The position numbers were made by a program, and so were the translations under genes. Below the pieces are notes generated by a model. It was not told the DNA's origin, made no database searches, and was given only the letters and a program-made list of their open reading frames with translations. From assembly GCA_031551045.1 (NCBI GenBank), contig JAVBOD010000006.1:1-64000 (forward strand): a DNA stretch of 64,000 nucleotides, read 5' to 3'. This DNA is from JAVBOD01 sp031551045 (GTDB taxonomy: Bacteria > Bacteroidota > Bacteroidia > Bacteroidales > UBA932). This document shows, piece after piece, positions 10,201-19,539 of this stretch (position 1 is the stretch's first letter; every line of letters starts with the position of its first letter).

Positions 10201-10608
10201 ACCATGTACTCTACTTTCATGTACGAGTGGGGCGGCGATATTTACAACTCTACCTTGGTTAGCAAAGTGGAGAGCGTCGATATCTGGAGAACCAATGTGG
10301 ACAAACGGGTAATGACGGAGCGTTGGCAGCAGCCGGGCGACTTGGCAACCATGAAATCTATTAAAGACCGCTACACGGTGACCCGTCCTACTTCCCGTTT
10401 TATCCAGCAGAATAATTACCTTTCCTTTAACTCCTTGTCGATAGGATACGATATGGATCAAAAATTTGTGAAAAAGATAGGATTAAGCATGCTTCGTTTT
10501 CAATTTACCATGAACGATATTTTCCGGATTTCTACCGTGAAGATAGAGCGTGGAACAGCTTATCCTTATGCCCGCACAGCAGGGTTTACCATTAATGCCA
10601 GTTTCTAA
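7240..10608 (+). CDS. SusC/RagA-type TonB-dependent outer-membrane transporter with STN domain
   Basis: The 1122-residue protein has a signal peptide ending at about VQAQ (residue 26) and an STN (secretin/TonB N-terminal) domain at about residues 28-103, which in this family contacts a FecR anti-sigma. A carboxypeptidase-like regulatory domain follows (VVTGTITDSGQLPLEGTTV). The TonB-box region (TLSDVVVTGYANIKK), the plug (YYIRGQSGIG, IFIMDGYEVS, SITILKDAAATAMYGSRAANGIVVI) and a long beta-barrel ending in aromatic-rich strands complete it. SusC forms the channel under a SusD lid; the next gene is SusD. The substrate cannot be read from sequence, because no glycosidase genes accompany the pair. 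Confidence 0.95.
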   Translation: MKPFIRVHFFFLPLFLLFISVQDVQAQQLTSFRVQNASLSECLKQIEKQTGLGYLSKGRDLGSVKGISYTAENTDVRTVLQAILANTGLTFEIDNGVILILDKTEPVKSTTAQSQATMRVVTGTITDSGQLPLEGTTVAYKGSSIFAFSDKDGNFSIRIPDNNAGVLLFSFISMKTKEVAIGERSVVNVTMEEEAQTLSDVVVTGYANIKKESFTGTSTKITKDELLRVSQGSVLNALQAFDPSMRIAPNLEIGSNPNVMPEYYIRGQSGIGVRDLDVLAANDVSRYALLNNPNLPIFIMDGYEVSMEKVFDLDPNRLSSITILKDAAATAMYGSRAANGIVVIETLAPQQGKLRVSYNFTGSLTVPDLSDYNLMNAREKLDAEVAAGLLDEGGNYYQRLNDYRDKENNILRGVDTYWLSQPLQTQFNYNNNLYIDGGSETIRFGMGLNFGADNGIMKESYRKRFGADLRVDYRLKNFQITDNVSYSQTRAQDSPYGSFATYAGLQPYLSPTDLDTGELLKTFQSMYNANNPVANPLYEATLGNFSRNGYNTITNNLSMNGYFLHHFQIKFQLSVYYKEDDNRRFTDPNSTKYNSGNKTAFDKGELNLSSNKAFGWNTNLLLMYNNRVGKHNMNFTLGLNAMEDQMDVSTFHYMGFPSAQLNDPKYAHSIVGMPIVSDYISRLVGGFIMGNYTFNDIYLLDLSVRTDGSSKFGSNHRFAPFWSFGAGINLHKYAFLRDNKVINNAKIRANYGQMGRVGFPPYAARNMYEIMLDGWHPTGIGGVLIGMGNDNLTWDKANTLNIGFDLGLFKRLNLTFSWYDKVTNSMVTNISIPSSSGFTSYTENMGKVSNKGFEFDINYAVIQNNDWNFNISLKGAHNKNKILEISDALKEYNDRVDAFYSDYKENSPIFQNQQYIKPIRKYVEGGSETAIFGMKSLGIAPANGSELFMNRDGSVTYDWNPAEQVIIGNTEPVMHGIIAFNLRYKKLTMYSTFMYEWGGDIYNSTLVSKVESVDIWRTNVDKRVMTERWQQPGDLATMKSIKDRYTVTRPTSRFIQQNNYLSFNSLSIGYDMDQKFVKKIGLSMLRFQFTMNDIFRISTVKIERGTAYPYARTAGFTINASF

Positions 10609-10626
10609 TAATACCCATAGACGATC

Positions 10627-12159
10627 ATGAAAATTTTAAAAAATAGTATATACATCGTGCTGCTACTCTCGGCTTCCCTTGCCTGTTTCACATCTTGTAA
10701 CAAGTGGTTGGAAGTGAGTTCAGATTCTGAAACTACTCAGGAAAAACTTTTTGAAAATTACGACGGCTTTTACACGGCGGTGAATGGCGTGTACCGCTTG
10801 TTAGGCGATAAAAGCCTGTACGGGCAAAACCTCAGTTGGGGAATGGCCAGCGTATTGGGCAATAATTACGACGATACAAAATTACCGGTTGACTATGTCA
10901 CGGTTGCCAACGGAAACTATACGAGCGCTTACAGTACGGCCTTGATTTCCCCTATCTGGGAAAAAGGCTACCGTGCCATAGCCAATTGCAACAATGTATT
11001 GGGCAATATTGCCGGCAAGGAAAACTCCTTCTTTCCGATGGGCGCGGTAGAAAAGGATGTGATTACCGGAGAAATGCTGGGAGTTCGCGCCATGATACAT
11101 TTGGATTTGCTGCGTTTGTTCGCACCCGCTACTTTAGCCAACGACGGAGGCGCTTATATTCCTTATGTAACGGTATTCCCCGACAAGCAACCCCGTCATA
11201 TGGCCGTGGCCGAAGTATTGGAGAATATTATTAAGGATTTGGAACAGGCAAAAGCACTTTTGGCTTACAACGATACGGCTTACAATTCGGGCGCCATTAA
11301 CACGGTGGTACAGCGTATGGGCAGTTATAGCGCCAGCGGCGGAACGGCGAAAGGCGGTTTGTTTTACTCGTTCCGTGGCGTACGCATGAACTATTTTGCG
11401 GCCACAGCCCTTTTGGCGCGTGCTTACCAATGGCGTAACGCGCCCGGCGATATGGAAAAAGCTTATCGCGCGGCCGGCGACATGTACCGCTATTCCACGG
11501 TATATACATGGTTTCAGTTTACCCCGGCTTCCAGTTCGAGCCGTTCGGCCATGGAGTCGGTGGAAAATGAAATATGCCGTAAAATGTACGACGATATTCT
11601 TTTTGCAGGATACAATAGTTTGATGTACACAATATTCAATAACAACAACTACAATCAGGCTGTGCCCGGCAAGTTTCTCTATAAAAACGTAGCGCATTTG
11701 TTTGCTGCCGATCCGGATGATTATCGTACGACACGCTTAATCAATACAGACTTTACTTCGCGCAGATGGTCTTCGCCCGACGTTACTACCAACTCCACGA
11801 TTACGAACGACGTTATTACCTATCAAGGGCCGTTGGCTCCGGTAATCAGGATGAGCGAAGTTTATTACATTATGTGCGAATATTTGGCCGGAAGTAATTT
11901 GGGCGAAGCAATTACGCTGCTTGATAAGCTGCGTTTGGCAAGAGGTGAAAAAACGCCTTTATCTTCCACGCTTACCAAAGAAGAATTTTTGGATAAATTG
12001 TATCTGGATATGACCCGCGAATTTATGTCGGAAGGGCAAACGTTCTATTTGTACAAACGTTTGAACAGGCCGATATACAACGGAGCCGTTTCGTTGGACA
12101 TGACGGGGCGCTACGTATTGCCGATACCGTACAGTGAAACGGATTATACAGGATTATAA
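10627..12159 (+). CDS. SusD/RagB-family surface lipoprotein
   Basis: The 510-residue lipoprotein has signal peptide and lipobox LACFTSC, so Cys is at about residue 25. The N-terminal half has the helical TPR-like pattern of SusD proteins (YDGFYTAVNGVYRLLGDKSLYGQNLSWG; IANCNNVLGNI; GEMLGVRAMIHLDLLRLFAPA). The C-terminal part has EVYYIMCEYLAG and the closing block typical of the family. SusD caps the SusC barrel and captures the ligand. It starts 18 nt after susC, which is standard operon spacing. Several tryptophans and aromatic residues are present, but no ligand can be assigned. Confidence 0.93.
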   Translation: MKILKNSIYIVLLLSASLACFTSCNKWLEVSSDSETTQEKLFENYDGFYTAVNGVYRLLGDKSLYGQNLSWGMASVLGNNYDDTKLPVDYVTVANGNYTSAYSTALISPIWEKGYRAIANCNNVLGNIAGKENSFFPMGAVEKDVITGEMLGVRAMIHLDLLRLFAPATLANDGGAYIPYVTVFPDKQPRHMAVAEVLENIIKDLEQAKALLAYNDTAYNSGAINTVVQRMGSYSASGGTAKGGLFYSFRGVRMNYFAATALLARAYQWRNAPGDMEKAYRAAGDMYRYSTVYTWFQFTPASSSSRSAMESVENEICRKMYDDILFAGYNSLMYTIFNNNNYNQAVPGKFLYKNVAHLFAADPDDYRTTRLINTDFTSRRWSSPDVTTNSTITNDVITYQGPLAPVIRMSEVYYIMCEYLAGSNLGEAITLLDKLRLARGEKTPLSSTLTKEEFLDKLYLDMTREFMSEGQTFYLYKRLNRPIYNGAVSLDMTGRYVLPIPYSETDYTGL

Positions 12160-12192
12160 ACGATTACCCCAACTTTAAACATAATCAGAATT

Positions 12193-12903
12193 ATGAATAA
12201 ACAAATAATACTTATCCTCAGCGTATGCTTCGTGTGTCTGGCAGCCTGCAAGGAAGATACTATCGATACTTATAGCGGAGCTAATTATGTGCAATTTTCA
12301 ACCAGCTATGCCGATTCCTTAACCATCGCTTTTTTGTTAGCCCCCGGCAAAAATTCTATCGATTCTTCTTTGGTAATTACCATGTCAGGCTTGGCCAACC
12401 AAACCGCTATGTCCTACAAAATCGTTGTAAACACACAGCTTTCTACCGCCATTGAAGGCGTACATTTTGCGCTTCCCTCCGCCACTGCTTTCAAACAGGG
12501 AGCTTATATGGATACGATTCCCGTTACGTTCTACCGCACGGATGACATGAGAACCAAGGAATACCGGCTGGTATTGCAATTAGTTTCCAACGAAAATTTT
12601 ATGGTAGGGCAGGAAAATTATCTCTATAAAATTTTTAGAATTAACGACAAGATAACCCAACCCGCATGGTGGACAACCACCGGCACCCTTAACGTTAAGG
12701 ATACATACTTAGGCGTGTATTCCGATAAGAAGTACGAATACTTCATTGCGGTTACCGGCGTTGCAGATCTGACGAATGCTACGGCTAGCGAAATGCGTAT
12801 GTATGCCTTACAGTTTAAATATTGGTTGGCCGCTAAAAAGGCTGCCGACGAAACAGTGCTCGAAGATAATGGGAACGAGATGACCGTTACAGTTATTGGC
12901 TAA
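12193..12903 (+). CDS. DUF4843-like lipoprotein
   Basis: The 236-residue predicted lipoprotein has lipobox CLAAC and Cys at about residue 19. The body is beta-rich (YVQFSTSYADSLTIAF; YKIVVNTQLSTAIEGVHFALP; TIPVTFYRTDDMRTKEYRLVLQL) in the pattern of the DUF4843 family, which is found with SusCD pairs lacking glycosidases. It lies 33 nt after susD and is probably an accessory surface or periplasmic ligand-binding component of the same complex. Biochemical role unknown. Confidence 0.75.
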   Translation: MNKQIILILSVCFVCLAACKEDTIDTYSGANYVQFSTSYADSLTIAFLLAPGKNSIDSSLVITMSGLANQTAMSYKIVVNTQLSTAIEGVHFALPSATAFKQGAYMDTIPVTFYRTDDMRTKEYRLVLQLVSNENFMVGQENYLYKIFRINDKITQPAWWTTTGTLNVKDTYLGVYSDKKYEYFIAVTGVADLTNATASEMRMYALQFKYWLAAKKAADETVLEDNGNEMTVTVIG

Positions 12904-12933
12904 AGATATCCGTGATTTAAAATTGAAAAAAAG

Positions 12934-14526
12934 ATGAAACACATATTATTTATATCCCTGCTTGCATGCTTGAGCCTGCAAAGTTGCTACGAAGACAAAG
13001 GTAATTACGACTACTTGCCTTCAAATGAAGTAACCATCAACATGAACCCTCCCAGCACCAACGCTTATTTGGGAGAGACTTATTCTTATACGCCGGAAAT
13101 AACTTTTCAGAATACTCCCGGTGCGAATGATTTTGAATATTGGTGGGAACTTGTAAGTTTGGGAACCCGTAACGTCGGACGGCAGGATGTTGTCAGTACA
13201 GGAACCCAATTGAACTATTTGCCGCGTACCACCGGAAATCAAGGCATTCAGTTTTGCGTAAAAGAAGTGAAGACGGGTGTGATTACACGTTCTTCGTTGA
13301 CTATTACCGCCCAAGCGCCTTACGAAAAAGGCTGGATGATTCTCAGCAAAATGCCCGGAAACATATCGTCGCTGAGTTACGTCCGCCCCGGATATACAGC
13401 TTTGGAAGGCGGCGAAAAACAACGAACCTATACCGATTTCCCCGATTTTTATGCAAGAACCTACCCCGACAACGTTTTAGGTACGAACCCGATTTGTATT
13501 CGCCAGGTGTTGACGGGTAATTCTTCCAATACAACTGTTTCGGCCTTATATGTCTTGCAGGACGAATCTGTTTGTTTGAATGGCAACAGTTATGCAAAGG
13601 AAATATTGATGAAAGATGAATTCCTTGGCGGCACGCCGCCGAACTTTAAGCCGGTGGACTATTATCAGGGAACTTATAACAGCGTGGCGCTCGATGCCAG
13701 TGGAAAGCTTTATTTCCGCTATCCTCCGCTGGGTGGCGATACTCCGCTTTTTACCTATCAATTCCCTAATTTTCCCATGCAGTATAATGGTACGGAACTG
13801 AAGGCCGATCAACTTTTTCCGGGTACTTTCTCGCTCTTTTTCGGAGCTTACGACAAGGCAAACAAGCGCATCCTCTGGATAAGGGGAAGCCTGAACGGAA
13901 AAGGAGGCGAGGTGCTTACCCGTACGTTTAGCCCGGTGCCTAGCATTCCCGAATGGTTGGATGTGGATGCGCTGGGCAACGCCGAGATAATCTATGCCGG
14001 CTCGTATCAGGAATTTGCTAATAATGCCGTTATTTTTAATCTGTATCAACGCGATACAGCCGTGTATGCCCAGTATTTCCAGGCTATGTCGCCGGCTTCA
14101 GGCTCGGCGTTCCGCTATGGCCCTGTGACCAATACGCCATTCCCGAGCCCGGAGCTGATTACGCCCACTACCAAATACTATAACCACCGTTCGAGGGCGG
14201 GCTCGCTGTTCTTGGGCGTGGAAAACAAACTCTATGCCTACGATATCACGGCGAAAATCATTCCGGCCGTATTGTATTATACATTTCCGGCAGGAGAAAC
14301 CGTGGTTGATATGTCAACCAATCCGCAGGAATCGGAGTTGGGGGTAATTACGATAGACGGCGGCGGCAACAGCTTCTTCTACACGTTCAATATAGCTACG
14401 CCCGTACTGCCCCAAACAGCTTATATTTACCGGACGACTGTTCCGGGCGTGGCGCTGGATTTGGAATACAAGTATGCAAGCTATGCGGGATACCAACTAA
14501 GAACAAATGCTCAATATAATGATTAA
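12934..14526 (+). CDS. PKD-like family surface lipoprotein
   Basis: The 530-residue protein starts with a lipoprotein signal (LACLSLQSC, Cys near 17). It carries a short N-terminal PKD/Ig-like segment (YDYLPSNEVTINMNPP... FEYWWELVS) followed by a repetitive beta-rich region that could form a propeller (YEKGWMILSKMPGNIS, GKLYFRYPPLGGDT, ENKLYAYDITAKIIP). Bacteroidota PKD-like lipoproteins are found next to SusC, SusD and DUF4843 proteins. It lies 30 nt after the previous gene and 8 nt before the ABC ATPase. A surface ligand-binding role is inferred from context only. Confidence 0.75.
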   Translation: MKHILFISLLACLSLQSCYEDKGNYDYLPSNEVTINMNPPSTNAYLGETYSYTPEITFQNTPGANDFEYWWELVSLGTRNVGRQDVVSTGTQLNYLPRTTGNQGIQFCVKEVKTGVITRSSLTITAQAPYEKGWMILSKMPGNISSLSYVRPGYTALEGGEKQRTYTDFPDFYARTYPDNVLGTNPICIRQVLTGNSSNTTVSALYVLQDESVCLNGNSYAKEILMKDEFLGGTPPNFKPVDYYQGTYNSVALDASGKLYFRYPPLGGDTPLFTYQFPNFPMQYNGTELKADQLFPGTFSLFFGAYDKANKRILWIRGSLNGKGGEVLTRTFSPVPSIPEWLDVDALGNAEIIYAGSYQEFANNAVIFNLYQRDTAVYAQYFQAMSPASGSAFRYGPVTNTPFPSPELITPTTKYYNHRSRAGSLFLGVENKLYAYDITAKIIPAVLYYTFPAGETVVDMSTNPQESELGVITIDGGGNSFFYTFNIATPVLPQTAYIYRTTVPGVALDLEYKYASYAGYQLRTNAQYND

Positions 14527-14534
14527 TTAATAAC

Positions 14535-15455
14535 ATGGATCAACCAATCGTAAAAGTAGAACAACTATCGCACCGCTATAGCGTACAGTGGGCTATCCGC
14601 AATATCGATTTCGAAATTCAGGGAAAGGGAATATACGGTTTGCTCGGTTCCAACGGCGCCGGTAAATCGACCCTGATGAATATCATGTGCGGAGTGTTGA
14701 AGCAAACAAGCGGAAATGTGTATATAAACGGCATCAATACCAAGGAAAAACCGGTGCAGGCTAAACGCTATATCGGATTCCTTCCGCAAAAACCGCCGCT
14801 TCAGCCCGACTTGACCGTAGAAGAATATCTTCGCTACAGCGCCTATCTCCGTTCCGTTCCCGAGGCGGAAATGAATAAAGCAGTGGATGAAGTACTGGAA
14901 AAATGTAGCATAGCTCATTTCAGGAAACGATTGATAAGCAACCTTTCCGGAGGATACCAGCAACGGGTGGGCATTGCACAGGCAATTATTCATAAGCCGG
15001 TTTTAGTGGTATTGGACGAACCGACGAACGGATTAGACCCTAACCAGATATTGGAAATCCGGAATTTAATCAAAGAGATTGCGCAAGAGCGCACCGTCAT
15101 TCTTTCCACACATGTTCTTACCGAAGTGCAAGCCTCCTGTGATTATATCCGGATGATAGAACACGGGCAGGTTGTATTTGCGGGAACCGTTACGGAATTT
15201 AATAACTACATCACGCCGAGTACATTTGTCGTAACATTGCTCAATGCGCCCGAGGAAAAAGAATTACACGCTATTCAAGGAGTTACGGCGGTAGAAAAAA
15301 TAGAAGATAATCGTTTCCGTTTTTCCGGCGATGCCGGAACGGTGGAAAAAACCGTACAGCTCAGCGTGGCTAAGGAATGGCGGCTGACAGAAATTATGGT
15401 GGAAAAAATCTCTTTAGATTCCATATTTGCCGAATTATCCAAGAAAAATAAATAA
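14535..15455 (+). CDS. ABC transporter ATP-binding protein (GldA/CcmA-type)
   Basis: The 306-residue ATPase has Walker A GSNGAGKST (about residues 38-46), a Q-loop in IGFLPQKPPL, the signature LSGGYQQRVG, Walker B VLVVLDEPTNGLD and the switch His in ILSTHVL. The sequence type (LSHRYSVQWAIRNIDFEIQGKGIYGLLGSNGAG) matches ATPases of ABC-2 exporters and of the gliding-motility GldAFG group. The next gene, 13 nt downstream, supplies a permease fused to a GldG-like domain. Its place directly behind a SusCD set suggests the inner-membrane arm of the same system, which is an inference. Confidence 0.93.
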   Translation: MDQPIVKVEQLSHRYSVQWAIRNIDFEIQGKGIYGLLGSNGAGKSTLMNIMCGVLKQTSGNVYINGINTKEKPVQAKRYIGFLPQKPPLQPDLTVEEYLRYSAYLRSVPEAEMNKAVDEVLEKCSIAHFRKRLISNLSGGYQQRVGIAQAIIHKPVLVVLDEPTNGLDPNQILEIRNLIKEIAQERTVILSTHVLTEVQASCDYIRMIEHGQVVFAGTVTEFNNYITPSTFVVTLLNAPEEKELHAIQGVTAVEKIEDNRFRFSGDAGTVEKTVQLSVAKEWRLTEIMVEKISLDSIFAELSKKNK

Positions 15456-15468
15456 TCCTGTTGTGACC

Positions 15469-17763
15469 ATGAAAAAAATTATAAAGATTGCACAAACCGA
15501 ACTGAAGACGCTTTTCTATTCTCCTGTGGCGTGGTTGATTCTTATTGTATTTAGCTTTCAGGCCGCCATGACCTATGTCGATATCCTTAGCGGATACACC
15601 AAAGCGCAGGAAATGACCGGATTTCTTGAAAATCTTACGTTGAATTTTTTTAGCGGCAAAATCGGTTTATTTACTAAAATACAAGATTATCTATATTTGT
15701 ATATCCCTTTGCTGACCATGGGGTTGATGAGCCGGGAACTCAACAGTGGCTCCATAAAGTTGCTGTATTCCTCTCCGGTCACTAACGTCCAAATTATTAT
15801 AGGAAAATATCTTTCCATGATGTTTTATGGGCTTATCCTGATGGCTATTCTGTTCGTCCTTGTGATTCATGCCTCGTTCAGCATTCAATCGTTCGATTTT
15901 CCGGTGGTGTTGGCAGGCTTGCTGGGCTTGTATTTACTGCTATGTACCTATGCGGCCATCGGGCTTTTTATGTCGAGCCTGACCTCCTATCAGGTAGTAG
16001 CGGCTATCGGAACGCTCGCGGTACTGGTACTGCTGAACTTTATCGGAAGTTTTTGGCAAGACGTGGAGTTTGTCAGGGATATTACCTATTGGCTCTCCAT
16101 CGGAGGACGGGCGAATGAATTTATCCGCGGCCTCATTTGCAGCGAGGATGTGTTGTATTTCATTATTGTAACACTTTTATTCCTGTCGCTTTGCATACTC
16201 CGGCTGCAAGCCAACCGACAAAAAAGCAAATGGACGGTTTCATGGGCGAAATACGCCGTAGCATTTGTAGCGGCCATGATGTTGGGCTATGTCACTTCAC
16301 GCCCCGTATGTAAGGCTTTTTGCGATGTTACCCGCACCAAACAGCGCACACTCACACAAAACAGCCGGGATATCCTCCGGGAAGTGAAGGGAGGTCTTAC
16401 CATGACCACTTACGTCAACCTTTTGGATGACGATTACAAATTCGGATTGCCTAAATCCAGGAACAGCGATATGGATCGTTTCCAGCAATACACGCGCTTC
16501 AAACCCGAAATCAAGATGAAATACGTGTATTACTATAAGGAAGCGGAAGGCCAGCTCTCTAAAATGCGCTTCCCCGAATTATCGGAGCGCGAACGGGCCG
16601 AGAAGATGTGCGGGATAGAGGATATTCCTCTCAGCATGTTTATGACGCCGGACGAGATTGACAAAATAATAGACCTGAAGCCTGAAAATTACCGAATGGT
16701 ACGACTGTTGGAGCGTGAAAACGGTGAAACAACGTTTCTGCGCATGTTCTCCGATTTCATACGGTATCCTACCGAATCCGAGATTTCGGCCGCCCTTAAA
16801 CGTTTGGTGATGAAACTGCCGGTTGTCGCTTTTTTGTCCGGACACGAAGGGCGTAGTTTCGAAGACCGTGAAAATTCGGGATACAGCCGTTTGACCGGAG
16901 AAAAATCATTCCGGCAAGCGCTCATCAACCAAGGATTCGATTTTACGACAGTAACATTGGAGCAAGACATACCTGACGATATAAATATATTAGTTATTTC
17001 GGATATTAAAACACCCCTTAGCCCAGCAGCGCACGCGTGTTTGGATAGGTATATTGCGCGCGGAGGAAACCTGATTTTGCTGGCAGAACCCCGGCGCACG
17101 GAATATATGCGCCCGATAGTCCGGCAATTCGGCGTGGATTTTGTACCGGGAGTCTTGGTTAACACGCCCTCCTCCGGATCGCGGGCCAATATTGTTTTTG
17201 CCAAACCTACTACGCAGTCAGGAACGTTTTCATACCTGTTCGAAGCCATGCGCGAACGCAAAACGGTAGTTTCCATGCCGGGATGTATGGGTTTGACATT
17301 CCGTACCGATAGTGTTTATAAAGCAGTTCCTCTCTTCACAACAGGAGAAGGATATTGGAATGAGTTGGAAACGACCGATTTTCAGGAAGGCATCCCACCG
17401 TACAATCCGGAGAAAGGAGAGCTTAAAGCGGATTACTGCACGATTCTATCCCTTTCGAGGCAAGTGAACGGAGGGGAACAGAAAATTATGATTTTCGGAG
17501 ATGCCGATTGTCTTTCAAATGAGGAAATATTATTAAAACGCAATAACGTGGCCGTAGCGAACTATAGCCTCATTATGGGGGTATTTTCATGGATGTCGGA
17601 CGGCGAAGCGCCTATTGATGTGCGCCGTCCCGTTCCGCCGGATAATGCCCTTTCTATGCGCAAAAGCGGCATTGCTGTCAGTAGAGTATTGTTAGTGTAT
17701 GTTTTTCCGTCCATTCTCGTACTGCTTAGTTTGTTGATATGGATACGGCGAAGAAGGCGCTAA
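15469..17763 (+). CDS. ABC-2 permease fused to GldG-like (ABC_transp_aux) domain
   Basis: The 764-residue protein has an N-terminal ABC-2 permease of about six membrane helices (residues about 15-275: VAWLILIVFSFQAAMTYV, YLYLYIPLLTMGLMSREL, LILMAILFVLVIHASF and more). A large extracytoplasmic GldG/auxiliary domain follows (about 300-720), containing FLSGHEGRSFEDRENSGY and LILLAEPRRTEYM. A last membrane helix (VLLVYVFPSILVLLSLLIW) ends in an Arg-rich tail. Gliding bacteria keep permease GldF and GldG as separate proteins; here they are one chain. I use ATG 15469, since the longer frame needs TTG inside the ATPase gene. Substrate and direction of transport are unknown. Confidence 0.88.
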   Translation: MKKIIKIAQTELKTLFYSPVAWLILIVFSFQAAMTYVDILSGYTKAQEMTGFLENLTLNFFSGKIGLFTKIQDYLYLYIPLLTMGLMSRELNSGSIKLLYSSPVTNVQIIIGKYLSMMFYGLILMAILFVLVIHASFSIQSFDFPVVLAGLLGLYLLLCTYAAIGLFMSSLTSYQVVAAIGTLAVLVLLNFIGSFWQDVEFVRDITYWLSIGGRANEFIRGLICSEDVLYFIIVTLLFLSLCILRLQANRQKSKWTVSWAKYAVAFVAAMMLGYVTSRPVCKAFCDVTRTKQRTLTQNSRDILREVKGGLTMTTYVNLLDDDYKFGLPKSRNSDMDRFQQYTRFKPEIKMKYVYYYKEAEGQLSKMRFPELSERERAEKMCGIEDIPLSMFMTPDEIDKIIDLKPENYRMVRLLERENGETTFLRMFSDFIRYPTESEISAALKRLVMKLPVVAFLSGHEGRSFEDRENSGYSRLTGEKSFRQALINQGFDFTTVTLEQDIPDDINILVISDIKTPLSPAAHACLDRYIARGGNLILLAEPRRTEYMRPIVRQFGVDFVPGVLVNTPSSGSRANIVFAKPTTQSGTFSYLFEAMRERKTVVSMPGCMGLTFRTDSVYKAVPLFTTGEGYWNELETTDFQEGIPPYNPEKGELKADYCTILSLSRQVNGGEQKIMIFGDADCLSNEEILLKRNNVAVANYSLIMGVFSWMSDGEAPIDVRRPVPPDNALSMRKSGIAVSRVLLVYVFPSILVLLSLLIWIRRRRR

Positions 17764-17833
17764 AAGAATATTCGGATGAGGGGCTGTTCAAAAAGTATTT
17801 TTTCAACTTACGATGGTAAGATTACACCTCTTT

Positions 17834-17979
17834 TTCATTGCCGTCAGCTAAAGCTGACGGTATCCGGATGTCCTGAAATATTGCGCGCGAAGCAAGTTGT
17901 TTACTCAAAGGATATACTTGTTTCGCGCGCTTTTGCTGCTGTTTTCTTCTATCCGTCAGCTAAAGCTGACGGCAATGAA
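17834..17979. repeat. REPIN-like inverted doublet, family D (copy 1)
   Basis: The palindrome ccgtcagctaaagctgacgg at 17841-17860 recurs at 17953-17972, with outer flanks inverted (tttcattg ... caatgaaa). The spacer holds a nested inverted pair, gcgcgcgaagcaag against cttgtttcgcgcgc. A second element of the same size is at 53031-53177. The gene-free stretch 17764-18074 contains this element and nothing coding that I can support. Confidence 0.8.
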
Positions 17980-18074
17980 ATTGATGCTGACAACTTTCAA
18001 ATTGTAAACTTCTCCGTAAGAGGTTGTTCAATTTTTATCTAATAATAAATTCGATACGTTTTTACAACGGATGG

Positions 18075-18692
18075 CTACTGACTAACCTGAAACGGTTGCC
18101 GGTTTTTGATGGAGCGGCCCAGGGTGAGCTCGTCGGTATATTCCAGCTCGTCGCCGAAACCTACGCCGCGGGCGATAGTAGTGACGGGAACGTTGAACGG
18201 CCGTAATTTTTTGAACAGGTAAAAACACGTGGTTTCCCCTTCCATCGTGGTGCTCAGGGCTAAAATAATTTCCTGTATTTCGCCTTGCTCCATGCGCGAA
18301 ACCAAGGTGTCGATTTTCAAATCGGCCGGGCCGATGCCGTCCATGGGCGAAATAATACCGCCCAGCACATGATAGGAACCCTTGTACTGCTGCGTGTTCT
18401 CGATGCTCAACACATCGCGGATGCTTTCCACCACGCAAATGGTATGATGGTCGCGGCGCGGGTTGCTGCAAATGTCGCAAATTTCCGTATCGGAAAGCGT
18501 GTTGCATACCGTGCAATGTTTTATCTCGTTCCGCAGCGTAATGAATGCCTGCCCGAAACGTTCTACCTCTTCGCGCGGTTGCTTCAACAGGTGTAAAGCC
18601 AACCGCAGTGCGGTTTTCCGGCCTACGCCCGGCAACTTGGCCATTTCATCTACAGCGTTGTTTAATAATCTGGAAGGAAGTATGGTGTTCAT
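18075..18692 (-). CDS. recR: Recombination mediator RecR
   Basis: The 205-residue RecR acts with RecF/RecO to load RecA on gapped DNA. It has an N-terminal helix-hairpin-helix ([17 protein letters not shown]), a C4 zinc finger ([16 protein letters not shown], about residues 57-72), then a Toprim domain ([34 protein letters not shown]) and the Walker-B-like end ([22 protein letters not shown]). Full length. It is the last gene of a minus-strand run, 2 nt after the amino-sugar kinase gene. Confidence 0.97.
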   Translation of the reverse strand: MNTILPSRLLNNAVDEMAKLPGVGRKTALRLALHLLKQPREEVERFGQAFITLRNEIKHCTVCNTLSDTEICDICSNPRRDHHTICVVESIRDVLSIENTQQYKGSYHVLGGIISPMDGIGPADLKIDTLVSRMEQGEIQEIILALSTTMEGETTCFYLFKKLRPFNVPVTTIARGVGFGDELEYTDELTLGRSIKNRQPFQVSQ

Positions 18693-18694
18693 TT

Positions 18695-19537
18695 TTACGT
18701 GTCCTGAATTGGTATATGATAGCGGAGCAGCCCGTCGATAGCGCCTTTGGCAATGTTCCCGATAGTCATGCCGCGCCGCTGAGCGGTTGTTTTGATGATA
18801 TCCTGAAAATAAAAAGCGACGGAACCCAATAAGTGTATGGGATAATTTTTATAATCGTAATGCATCACGTTACGCACAAAAAAATGGTCGAAACTTTCGA
18901 ACAACAGTTCCTGTACATATCTTTCGTTCCGTTGTTTGTGAAGAAATTCCGTAAATGAAGCGAGAAAACGATTTGGGAATGGTTTTCTATACACATTTTC
19001 TAAAATAATTTCTTGCGTCAAATGAAAAGTGTCGATAAATTTTTCCTGTAAATCTTTCGGCAATTGCCGCTTCAATACATCGGAAATCAATTTTTTTCCC
19101 AACGCAGCGCCACTTCCTTCGTCACCTAAAATAAAACCGAGCGGCGGTACATGGTCGGCTATTGCAACGCCATCGTAAAAACAAGAATTGGAGCCGGTTC
19201 CGAGAATACATGCAATGCCTTTGTCATGTCCGCATAAAGCCCTTGCCGCCCCTAATAAATCGGTGCAGGCTTCTATCGAAATATGCTGAAAAATTTTTTG
19301 AAAACACGATTGGAGCAATTGCGCTTTTTCAGCCGATGCCACGCCGGCGCCGTAGAAATATACTTTTTCAATGGTTCCGTCAAGTTGTTCCGCCAACGAT
19401 TTCAATTCGTTTTGTATTTCCTCTTCGGTCATATAAAACGGATTGATGCCCGATGTACTCAGGCGCTGCGTGCAGCCGTCGGCGCCCAAACGGCACCAGG
19501 CTGTTTTCGTTGAACCGCTGTCGGCAATAAGTACCAT
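18695..19537 (-). CDS. N-acetylglucosamine kinase-like protein (BadF/BadG family)
   Basis: The 280-residue ASKHA-fold kinase has phosphate-1 loop [13 protein letters not shown] (residues 3-15), a second glycine-rich loop ILGTGSNSC and a third motif [14 protein letters not shown]. This is the BadF/BadG/BcrA/BcrD family, to which Bacteroidota N-acetylglucosamine kinases belong. The ATG at 19535-19537 is chosen because the protein then opens [11 protein letters not shown]; the longer frame overlaps the upstream gene. It directly follows an NagX-like membrane protein (2 nt gap), which supports an amino-sugar recycling role. The exact sugar is inferred. Confidence 0.85.
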   Translation of the reverse strand: MVLIADSGSTKTAWCRLGADGCTQRLSTSGINPFYMTEEEIQNELKSLAEQLDGTIEKVYFYGAGVASAEKAQLLQSCFQKIFQHISIEACTDLLGAARALCGHDKGIACILGTGSNSCFYDGVAIADHVPPLGFILGDEGSGAALGKKLISDVLKRQLPKDLQEKFIDTFHLTQEIILENVYRKPFPNRFLASFTEFLHKQRNERYVQELLFESFDHFFVRNVMHYDYKNYPIHLLGSVAFYFQDIIKTTAQRRGMTIGNIAKGAIDGLLRYHIPIQDT

Positions 19538-19539
19538 AT

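Noticed and set aside
17776..18042. 88-residue plus-strand frame after the GldG fusion
   Set aside because: It covers the REPIN-like doublet; the peptide is a translation of palindromes.
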